Of a stretch of 64,000 nt of DNA, positions 11,110 to 23,100 are shown piece by piece (positions within the stretch are counted from its first letter, which is position 1; every line of letters begins with the position of its first letter). A model generated the notes under the pieces. That model had not been told where the DNA came from. It ran no database searches and worked only from the letters and a program-made list of their open reading frames with translations. Origin of the DNA: Loripinus fragilis (lineage: Eukaryota > Mollusca > Bivalvia > Lucinida > Lucinidae); the NCBI GenBank assembly GCA_964019695.1, contig OZ026521.1, positions 29,664,601 through 29,728,600 of the forward strand, given 5' to 3'. The position numbers were made by a program, and so were the translations under genes.

Positions 11110-14100
11110 CTGCAAGAAAAAGTACTTAAATTGGGAGACAGAGGATAGATATTTCACACCATTTGTTGCAAAAACTTAAATGGAAAAACTTGATTTCTCT
11201 CCCTTTATATGTGGATGATATAAGACCAAATACAAATGCTCCCTGAACATAAGCAATTCACTGAACCTTTACCATGTATTATTCAACAGTAGGTCAATGT
11301 CATGTATTTTGATATGTCCAAAGATTAAACAAGGCCCCTTCAAAATGGAGTTATTAACTCAAGAGCAGTTCAAGAACAGTTCATGAAATTTAGCAAGAAT
11401 TCTTGAACTGTTCATAACATTTGTACATGAACTTGAACTGTTCAAGAACAATAAATAGGAACAGTTCAAGACCCTTTTTTAAGAATTTGTAAAGTACTTG
11501 ATTATTTCATAAACCATTCTTGAACATTTTAATGACTTTTCTTGAAAGATTTGTTGACTCCGGTTTTCTTGTATTATTGTTAAATGTAATCTTGATTATT
11601 TCAAAGACTTTTCATGAACAAAATGCATTCTTGAACTGTTCTTAAATTTGTTTTTGACTCTTTCAAAGACTTTTCTTGAACATGATGTTTACTTGAACTT
11701 TGTTTAAATTTGTTCTTAATTAATTCAAAGACTTTTCTTGAACATTATGTGTTCTTGAACTGTTCTTACATTTGTTCTGGAACTGTATTTACATTTGTTC
11801 TTGATTATTTTGAGAGACATTTTCATAAACATAATGTGTATTTGAACTCTTCCTTAATTGTTCTAGATTATTTCAAAGACTTGACTTGAACACAATATGT
11901 CTAACTTAATTATGGCACCTAAGTTGCAATATCTAAACTCAAATATTTATATCCCCCCCCCCCCCTGCAAACTTTGTGGAGGGGCTTTTGAACATATGCA
12001 TGCAGGTGTTTAGTTCAAAAAAATCATTTTTGACAAATGAAAGCTATGAGAACTTAGACCATTTTTCCCTTATATCGCTTTTGTATATGCATCAATAGGC
12101 CGATCAACTCCTACCACAGCTTTTGATTGGGCAATTTGATACTTTGCCTATACAATGTAGACACATTGAGCAGATGCATTTGGTACTTTGCTTATACAAT
12201 GTAGACACATTAAACATATGCATGAAGGACTTTAATTCTAAAAAAAGTGGACAAAATGACAGCTATGAAAACTTCGACACTTTTCCCCTTATATCCCTTT
12301 TTTTATTGCATAGATATTGCCTTCATAGGCGGATCAACTCCTACCACAGCTTTTGATGGAGCAATATACAAAGTAGACACATTAAACATATACATGAAGG
12401 AGTTTAGTAAAAGAAAATATAATTTTTGACAAAATAACATCTATGATAACTTAGACAATTATACCCTAATATGCATACATAGTGCCTTCACGGGCCAATC
12501 ATCTACCACAGATTTTGATGGAGCAATTTGATACTTTGCTTATACAATGTAGACACATTGAACATATACATGAAGGAGTTTTGTTCAAAAACATGAATTT
12601 TTAATGGATTGACAGCTATGAGAACTTGGATAATGTTTCCCTAATATTGATTTTTTATATACATAGATAGTGCCTTCATGTGCTGATCAAATCCTACCCC
12701 AGCTTTTGATTGAACTAATTTGATACGGTAAATCTTGTATTAGTTTGTACAGCAAAAAATAATTATTTCTCTCTGTGTACGAACTAATAAAAATTATTTT
12801 CCTGGGAAACCGTACTGTACGAACTAATAAAATGAAATTCTGAAGATCGATAAAACTGTGGCCAAAACATGCGAAAATTGCCAAAGAGGGAAGAATTTCG
12901 GTTTATCCTTTTAGTCTCATCACAGATTGAATGTCTGATTAGTATTTTCAATTAACTAACATTCTTAATTTGAAAATAAACAACCAAACATAAAATCGCG
13001 ATAATCACCTACTGTGCCGTTTCAACCAACTTGTTTTCCTCTATATTAGACTCACATACAACGTATGATATACCCGGCTAATCTTTATGGTTAAACTCGT
13101 TCTACGACAACTCGGATCCAGTACTGGTCCGAGATGACAATTCATAACAAAAATAATACAACTTCTGTTCACTACCGACGGCTAGCTCTACGACGTAAAG
13201 CTGGCGTTTATCGCAGCTTTCGTTTTGCGTCATTATTCTTAGAACCCTGGAAAATGCAACACAGAAGTAGGCAAGACAATATTTTATGATGTGTGCGTAC
13301 ATTAAGTCCGGCAGGTTAGACGTACGTATGCACTCATCTTGGATTGATTTTTTCTTGATGTGCAGTGCGCGGTCCTAATGTAAACTGAAAATGAAAATAA
13401 CTTTTGAAAATGTGAAAATTCATCAGAGTAGTACATTTCCCTGCCTCTGTATTGTAAAAAGACCCACAACTTACGTTTTTGCGAATGCTTACTCCATTTA
13501 AAGGCTTTGTATGAACACCTATATTTCAGTATAGGTTGGTTCGAGTCTTCATCGTGACGCAGTATTCCATTTATACATATTCATGTATTCTTGTGGCGAC
13601 TTACATGCTCAGCTTGCTCGCGTTAGCATTCTAAGATTATGATAATGGCAATCAATGTTGAACCGGATTCTCGCACTTCGTCATCTATGGTCGCTTGACC
13701 AGGGAGAAATCCTGTCTTTCGTGATTTGAGACTCGGTTACGGTGAAAATTGGATTTCGCAGGGGATCTATCATACTGACTTTTTAACAGCCAAAAACGGT
13801 GTTGGATGCACCAGGCCTTTAGTTAAGAGTGGGTAACAGAAAAATAATTTTCCTATTTCTCAACCAAAACATATGTTGTGGGTACTCAAAAGAACCTTCT
13901 CAATGAGATGGTTCTTTTGAGCACCCAAACCATATGCTAAAAATATGGATAAGAAAATATTTACAACTTTACGCTGAAAATTCTTGTTGAGCACATGCTA
14001 GTCTTTGCACTCTCGTGTAGCTGGCCATAAACAGCAGAGATCTGACAGCTTATTTCGTTGGGTGGCATTTTTCATTTTTTATTTAAATTTTGATAGACCA

Positions 14101-17100
14101 CGATTCTGTAAGCAAACAGTGGGCCGGCGACCCTGTTCCATGCGCGGATCCAAAAAGTTTTGTCAGAAGGGGTCCAACTTTGACAACGAGAGAGGATCCA
14201 AATACCACAGTATGCGGCGTTTCTCTTGCTTGCCGATGATGGCCCAACATTGAATGCTGGCTTGGTAGCCTTGTACTTTTTCAGGGGATTCGGCCCAGTA
14301 TTGCTATAAAACTATATTTTTGTGTTTTTTCATAGGGGGGGTCCGGACCCCCTGTTCCCCCTCTGGATCCGCCCATGTGTTCATACGCCGCCGAATTCCG
14401 ATCTGGGTCACTGTTTTCATGTCCTACAAACAGGCACATGGCTTTGCTTAATGTGTCATGTACATTTTCTTGCGTCAAGGCCACCACGTGCGACCCCAAA
14501 TCTTAAAACAACATGTGGCCGGAATTGAAGTGAGCGGTCTCTTTTAGCTAAAAAAGGATTATGCTGTCTTTGCCTTTGACGTCAGCTGATGTAATTAGCA
14601 GATGGTTTGTGAATATTGACCAGGCCCGGCAATACATATGTCTAAGGACTCTCTGGTATGTCGTACTAATGTAAATTCAAACTGTTTGAAACTTTGATAT
14701 GGGCGGAGACAGAGGGGTGGGTGGGAGGGACCCCAGACCTGCCCCTGGAAAACAATTTGTCATTTATTTCCAAGAAGAAAAAACTGGTACAAACTTCCCT
14801 CGAGAAGCAATCCCCCCCGTCCCCGTCGGAGTTGTCTGGATCCGCACACGCATGTCCAACGGTGGAATTTTATTTTTTGTTTGTAGCAGGTTTAGCTATC
14901 ATACTTTCTAGAGCTAATTGACTGCGCGGATGCGCAGGTTGATCTGCCCCTTTCTTGTTTGCATGCAACAGCAATAAGGTACATACAGAATGGGGTAAAT
15001 AAAGCAAACCTTGATAAGACGTCGCGATCACCTCAAAGCTGTTCAAATGCCAAATTGTGTGGAGTTAAGTTTAAACAAATTATAACGCAAATTTAAGTAT
15101 AAATTTAGTCATAAAACAAGACGCTTTTTCGAACATTTTTTTTTTATCTCAAGCAAACAATTGTTGCGGTGTTCATTGGTGTATTATACACAGCCATCTA
15201 GTGGGACTAAGACAAGCACCTTCATTGTGTATGTGAGCAGTTATGCCCCTGGCAAGACTGAGCGGATGTGCAGACTCGTCTGAGCCTTCGCTGGCCCCAT
15301 GTGCGAGAGGTAAAACATAATCTCATGAACTGAATCGTTTCATTGACAGCCCAATGTAAAGTATGATGCAGAAGCATGCAAAAATCAATTTACATCTTGG
15401 TTTGTGCGTACGTGTGATGATCCACTGGAATCATTTAATGTGTTCAATCTTTTAGTCCCATAATACAGTTTCATGAGGACGCCACGCAAGGCTCATCATG
15501 CAGTGTCGGTCTTTGCCAGTTCAGACTTATTTTATTACCCTTATTGCGTGCGCTTTGGTGAACTTAGAAAACCGTCAAACTCATAAAATTGATGTTCGCA
15601 TATTTAAAGCACAGCTTCTTAGTGGGAGTACGTAGATGTCTAGATTGTTTGGGCCTTAGTCTTCACCCATCTAAAAACTTTGAGTCAGTGAGCATCGTGA
15701 CCCTGACAAGATTGCACGAAAGCGCAGGCTCTCCAGAGCCTTCGCTGATCACATTTGTGATAAGCACCAGCCCATATGGTTTCATCATGCTCGGATCCAG
15801 TGATTAAAAAATAGATACGTGGGCATTGCGTAGACGTTCTTCATGTTGCACACACGTGTGCATTCTCTTGATTTAAAAGTAGCCAGGAGGAAATAACGCT
15901 AAAATAAGATGTGGGTTTTGGTAGTGTTGGTATAAGGATTGATGTGCTTAGATTCCCGTTGGAAAGGCTCAATGATCACAGACACGTTCACAATCAATGT
16001 GCACGCGCGCGTGGTTGTGTACATATATTTGATTTTTGTCATGACTGGGCGAAATATCTGCAATGATGGCGACAAAGGCGTGCGAATTTGCATCAGTCCG
16101 ACGTTCATTGAACCTAGAGCGTTTACCAGGGAATAAAAGTTTGGTATGCATCAATGCTGAATGCACGTTTCACTCTGACAGGCGCTGCTGATATATTTGT
16201 AAACTGGCGCGTTCGCCGGTAGGAAAGACAGACACACTGATTAAAAGCGATGTAGGTACCAAAATGAAGCAAAAACCCGTTGTTTACGAACTATTAAAAT
16301 TACAGATCGGAAAAATGACCACTGTACGAACTAATACATTACATTTTGCTCCGACCACCGGGGAATAATTTATGGTGTACGAACTATTCAAGTGTACGAC
16401 CTAATACAAGATTTACCGTACTATATCTTCACAATGGTGACACATTGAACATATGCATGAAAGACTTTGGTCCTAAAAAATGGTTTTGACAAAATGGCAG
16501 CTATGAAAACGTAGACAATTTTCCGATAGAAGCTTAAAAATATAGAACTTTCCGAAATGACCCAGGATACAGATGGGAAAGTGACAACTTCACAATTAGA
16601 CTTCACGAACGAGAGCCATGTTGCAGACTTCCACTCTCGCAATAAACTTATAATTCTGACCTTCTTTATCAAGGTTATCTGTACATGTATCATGAACTTT
16701 GCAAAACTTTTTCTAAGATTTGTTACTGATACTATGACTTGATATCTAAATTCCATGTCAGACTTAAATCTCTTTTGCCCCAGGCACTTTCAAAACCAGT
16801 GTTTCATGCACACTTAACTGACTCTTTATCTCAGCAGCTAGTTCTATTCTGCTTATGACCTTTGCATACAGGTTGGACTCAGATCAGTTTGTGATTGTGG
16901 TGTTTCCTGATCATACTCATTTACTATTTTTGATCAATGTTGAGTCTGATGTGCATGCAAATTGTTAGACATTCTGAAAACATTGTGCTTGAAAAAATCT
17001 GCACACAACAAGAAAGCATGTAGAATTATGCCTTAGGCAAAGAGTAAGACTACATGTTTGCAGGTGCATTATAGATCACATGCATGATGTCTGAGTATAG

Positions 17101-20100
17101 GGGTGTTTAGACGGCAAGATTTATTCGTCCTGTCATGTATGATTTGTCTGTTTATACGGCATGACAATTTCATGTGTGATTTCTTTAAACAATGAGGAAA
17201 ACTGGCTTGTCACCTTTAGGTATCTCATCATGCTCTACATCGTTTCATTGTTATAGCTAAGCAAATGTGCTAAAACTCATTCCTCCAAGTCATGACTTTT
17301 GTCATCTGCTATCTCATCTGCTTATGTTATTAGGTATTCTTTATGGGGAATAATATGGACCCAGATCAGACTGCGCCCTGGGATAGGAAAAAATAACATT
17401 TGTATCACTTGTGTTTTTAATGGCTTTAAGTATATTTTTACATTGTGGCTATGTATGTTGTCTAATGCAAATGATTGTAGCATTTCTTGGTTATTATGTA
17501 TTTTATAACCATTTTTTTTTAAATAGTAGTTACCTGCAAATTTCATAAGTTTTTCAGCATGAGCTGGATATGTGTCTTGGGCATTTTGCCAAGACACCGA
17601 TCCAGTCTCCTTTATAAAAACTCTCTTTGCAGCTTCTTTCTGCTTCTCAATATCCAACCAAGTGCAGGCTTTTGCAACTGATTCCGTCACTGCCATCTTG
17701 AGTGTTATGTTTCTGGTATCCTCTGTTTCCGCCTGTAGTTGTTTGAATAGCTGAAACAGAATAAAAACTTAATTTCTACTGAAATCTTAAAAATTTCTTG
17801 GCAAAAATGCATGCTGCGAAGTGTGGCAAATGTTTCAGTCCTAAATCAAACAAAGAAAACATGCCCAAATATGACCAGTTGCTCAAATAACTGCAATTAT
17901 TCTATAAATGAACAAGAGGGCTGGTTGCCCTGGAATTTTAATAAGTTAAGAGTTGTTAACCTTGATTTATGCTGAAAATGTGTTTCCATGCTCTTTCTTG
18001 GGCATTTTTAGCAGATTCTCTTCAAACTTTTTATTGAAGTTGATATAGGGCAGGACTGGTTCGGATTGAAGATAGGTAAATTTTGTCAAATTGGTTTCTG
18101 TGCCTCATGGGCATTTTTTGGCCAATCTTCAAGCTTTGTATATAAGTTGATATTAGGGAGGAGTGGTTTGGAATTATAGATGGTTAAATTTTGTCAAATA
18201 ATTATGCACAGAGTTATTGCCCCTTATTTATGTTGAAAAATGGTTTTGGTGCTCTATCTTGAGCATTATTGTTTTTAGAAAAAGGCTGTATAGAGCCTAA
18301 TTTGAAATTGGAAACTTGAGCCGCGACATGTGATTTCCAAAATGAGGCTGTACAGGATGGTATGAGTCTACACTTGTCAAAATGCCACATTGTTGGAAAT
18401 CACATGTCACGGCTCACTTATTTTAACATCTGTTTAAATATTGTACATGAAATGCCACAGATAATGTGCTGGTTGAAGAAAAATTGCCTTGTTTGCTTAG
18501 ATTCGTGCTCGCAATGATTTGTTGCTTAACACATCACTGGCTGGTTGTCAGTAGTTAAAGTGAACTAAAAATTGTGTTTATGAAACACTGTGCATATGCT
18601 TGTCCATATGAATGATCTCACCAGGTAATCTACTCACCATCCTGTATCAACTGACCAAATCTGAGGCTACTATCTGTACATAATGGATTTCAAGATTTAT
18701 CGTTGTTTCAAGATTTCTATGTGCAAACTTGCAAAGGGCAATATCCGGTAAAATGCAAAAGGCAATTTCTCGAAAAAATTAAAATATATCCTTTTCTTAA
18801 ATTTTCACCAGGTAATCAACTCATTATCCTCTATCAGCTGATCGAGTTTGAAGCTCCTAGGTGTAATAATTTTTGAGATATCAATCTTTCTCTGTCCAAA
18901 TTTTCAAAGGGCAATAACTCAAAGAAATGAAATAACTTTTTTTAATTTCCGCCAGATAATCTGCTTATCTGCAATCTAAGTTTGAAGCTCCTAGCTGTTA
19001 TACTTTTTGAGATATATTGATTACAAAATTTCATTACAACCAGAGGGACTGATGTAAAGCCTAAAGCAATCTGCCCCTTCAACTTGGGGGCATAATAAAT
19101 CATGAGTGTGAAGTGCGAGAGATTTATCTTCTTATGACTGACTGAGAGACAATGAGATATTAAGCAACAAATCACTGACAGTGTGAATCTCTTTCGACTC
19201 TTAATTCATTATACATAAATGGATTAAAATATGAATGAAGCCTTCAGAATCTGTAACAATTCTGCCATCTTGATCAGAGTGTTTGAAATTCCCCTAACCC
19301 TTGTTTGGATTGAAACACGTATTCTAACACATCTTGCCTATATAGCCTATGGTTTAACTCAGTTATTTATTGGTTGATAAATCACTGCACGGACAGGGCA
19401 CGGACCGACGTGACGTCATTCGGTCGCCAGTTTGAATTTTCATGACGTCATCTTTCACATACGACAGTGTTACGTTGACAATAGACGGCATAACGTTGTT
19501 TTTACAACTGTTTGACGTTCAAAATGAATGTGAAAATACGCATTCTTGCATAAATACCTATGCGCATAGCTGTTTGAAGCCGTTGTCAAATCAGACAAAA
19601 GCCATGTTCAAATCATGGTATTCACGCGCTGTTTGAACGTGGGTCTGAACATGAAAATACTTAAAATGAGCCCTGCAATATTTACATGACGTTATATATG
19701 GAAAGCGTTGAGGACCAGACTGATCATTTCGCCGACGTTTTTGTTCGCGAAAACGTTGCGTGCGGTTATGACGTCATGACGTTCGAAAGTACACAGCCGA
19801 CGCCATTTTGTTTAGAGAAATCCAGTGTAAGAAAATGGACAATTTAATGTTTTAGCAGAGTTTTCCATGCGAATTGGGTTGGAATAAGGTAAAATATGCA
19901 AGAATAACGATCAGGGAAGATGTTTGAACACTTGGCCTATCGGCCTCATGTTTAAACAGCAGCCTCGGGACCCGGCAAATGTTAATGCATGAAAAAACAT
20001 GTGTGATCCCTATATTCCCGTCTAAATAAGAGTTTCTGGAAATTCTGACAGTCTGTTCATGATGGCGGAACCGTTATAGACTACCAAGGCTTCGTTCATA

Positions 20101-23100
20101 TTTTAAATCTTTTTGTGTGTTATAATCGAAATAAATTCACGCTAGCAGTGATATGCTGCTTAAGATATCATTGTCTGTAGGTAAGTCGTAAGTGGATAAA
20201 TCATTCGCGCTGCGCGCTCATGATTTATTCACTTTAACGACTGACCTCCAGCCAGTGATATTTTAAGCAAGATATCACTGCTAGCGTGAATCTATTTCTT
20301 AATTTTTACTTATGCCAGCCCATGCCCAGTCCATGCAGTGATTTATCAACCAATAAATCACTGAATTTAACCATCGGCTATAGAACCAAAATTTTCCTTT
20401 AAATACTGGATCCAACAATTTCATGTTTGTCTAGTTAGCTTTCTAACAAAGAGCTTGTAGTGAAAATATTAACAAACTTTTTATTGATATATTTCAGAGT
20501 TCTGCTTTTAAGAAATCCCTGTCTTGTAAGCTAAGGCAAAATACTTCAGTTGTTATAGGGAACAAGTCTTATATCTACTGCTAACAATTCATTTTTCTAA
20601 ATTTATACATCCACAAATAAGTGAATATGATTAGAAAATGCCAAAATCTCAGATCAAAGGCTGACTGAATGAAAAATTTAGTGTGCATTGCTGACCTTTC
20701 ACCAAATATTTATATAGCTGGTACCTCAGGCTGGTAATTATCTGGCTCATTTCGCTTGATTGATTTAAGAAAAAGAGAAGGCATTGGAATAAGTCCCTTA
20801 AGCATAGCTTACCTTTTGGTTTATAGATTTTTCTAAACCAAATTTTGTCTCCCAATCATCTGCTATTTGGGAGAACATGTTGAAGTTTCTCTGGCTGTAT
20901 CTTGCCACACTCAATACCGTGCTGATACTGTCTTTGATTTCCTGTTAAAAATGAAAGATTATAGTTAATTTATTGAACAGCAACTTATCAAATTTGAAGG
21001 TCAGAAGCTTGTTTGAGTCTTTGCCCTAAGTATACTTTTGGAAATCCATTTATAATAGCTTTTTTTTTTTTTAAATCTGGCAGCCATTTTGTTATGGGGA
21101 GCCGAATCACTTTTAGAACTATAGGTACCAGGCCTATTGAGCAACATTTGTGTGAAATTATTTTTAATTTATGCCAAAAATTCAGATATTCTTTATTCAT
21201 TTCTCTACTTTTACCTCTGTTGGCCATTTTGTGGTTTTAGCAGAACCAGTTATCAAATTTTGGTAGAATGAAGGTCATAGTACAGTACCATTCAAATGTC
21301 TTTACGTCTGGTTGACATCTAGTTAACTAAGAGCCCCTTAATAACTAGGAGCCTCCCTATATATATTTGAACAATATTGGTAGAGGTACACTAGATGATA
21401 ACACATACTTAAAAAATGACTGTCTCCATGTATATTACTCAGTTTTAAAGCAATGTCAAAGTATGAGAATAGTTAATGCTTTGTGAAAATTGATGCAAAA
21501 ACTGAAATTTCACAAAGTTTTCTAAAAGTATACCATAAAATCTTATTTGAAAATCTATATTGGTACATCAGCTATACAATAAACAAATTTTTTCTCTATG
21601 GAGGTGTATTTTGGCTTATATTTTGAAATATAACACATTTTCTAATCAATTTGGAATTATTAACATGCATCTAATGATTTAAGCCATTATTTTCAAAAAG
21701 GAGAGGTAATAGTGGGAGATTTTTTAGGATTTAGTGTGTCGGGTACAGTAGTTTCTGAACATAATAATGATTTTCAAAAATAACCACTTTGAATTTTGGC
21801 CATATTTGTTACACTTTATTGTAAAACTGCCGACTATTAATCAAATAAGTAAACCTGTCTTGTTATGTGTTAGTTTTTAACTGTACAGGTAAATAGAACA
21901 AATTACCAACACCTGATTTATAGTTGATAATAAATTTTATCATTCCCATATGGGATATTCGATAAATATAGCAACCTACTTTCATTTCAATCTCTCCTAA
22001 TATGCCCTTGAAATCCGATGAAGAAAAGCCATTCGCTGAAGTTTGGATAAGCCTCCTAGCTAATTTCACCTTGTCCTAAAATATATAGATAGAATCTGAC
22101 AGATCTTGACAGTCATTCAACTAATTGTTATAAGTAAGTAAAGACTTTTTTTTTGACGGTTACAACATTTGCACATACATAAATACAAATATGAGCCGTA
22201 ACATGACATTTCCAACAATGTGGTTTGTGCGACAAGCAAAGCTTCAGATCAACCTGCGCATATGCACGGTCTAATCAGAGCCTTTGCTAGTTGCTTGAAT
22301 ATTCTATGAGTGTAAAAATGCCACATTGTTGGAAATCGCATGTTGTGGCTCATATCTGTGAAGGGGCCCTCAATATATATATTTATCACATGACGTCGCG
22401 TTCCGGAGTGATATAAAGCTATGCAATAAAATCTGTAAACCACTAGTGGTTTATAGATTCACGGGAAACGTTATGACGTCCATAACAATGTTGCGTACAT
22501 AATGACAAAATTATAATGTTTTTACGTCAGAAATGAGATTTCAAAGTATTTGTCATATGATAAATAGAATCTAACATTCGTGCTCTTGTATTATTGAATT
22601 GATTAAACTCGTTGCGAAAAAGAGATAAAATGCTCGGCAAGCCTCGCATTTTATCTCTTTTCCCCAACTCGTTTAATAAATTCAATAAAACATGAGCACT
22701 CATGTAAGATCCTCTATATATATATTTATAAATATTATACATGTAGTGCTTTGCTATAATTGTATAATAGGGATTTTTGCTCACTGTAAAAGTAACTTTC
22801 ATATCTGGGCCTGGTTTGGCTATTTCATCTGCTTTGAAAACAAAATCAGGTTTTTATTGGTAATTCGTATTTTGGTGAATAGGTAATAAGTTGAGTAGCG
22901 TAAACTTGCGTGTCACTGTGTTTCATGAATACTCAAATTCATAAACCCTTAAAGGGCCAATCAAAACAAGTCATCTTCTTTCGTCGTCTACAGAAATTTG
23001 TCTGACGCCTCTTCAACAAACATTGTAGATCCAGATGAGACTGCTCATGCAGGAGCTGGATCCACACTGTTTGTCTATATACTTATGATAACCGTAAACT

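Larger units (their letters stand above)
12726..16418. mobile_element. 3.7-kb DNA transposon with TA duplication and repeated near-terminal motif
   Basis: The ends are inverted repeats of about 25 bp with two mismatches, starting CGGTAAATCTTGTATTAG. TA flanks both sides (12724-12725 and 16419-16420). The flanking tandem repeat reads on across the insertion, confirming it. The motif GTACGAACTAAT (or close) recurs at least three times inside the left end (12735-12835) and four times inside the right end (16283-16405), in inverted sense, as transposase-binding sites often do. I see no transposase frame, so this copy is probably non-autonomous. The interior holds other repeats (13856-13990, 14100-14390, 14800-14850). 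Superfamily not assigned; the TA target alone does not decide it. Confidence 0.85.

Noticed and set aside
14281..14499. Frame reading GGSRGGTGGPDPP
   Set aside because: It arises from the dispersed GGGGGTCCGGACCCCC repeat and is not a gene.
16421..16756. 111-codon minus-strand open frame
   Set aside because: It overlaps the end of a tandem repeat array, has no recognisable domain and is open on the other strand too.
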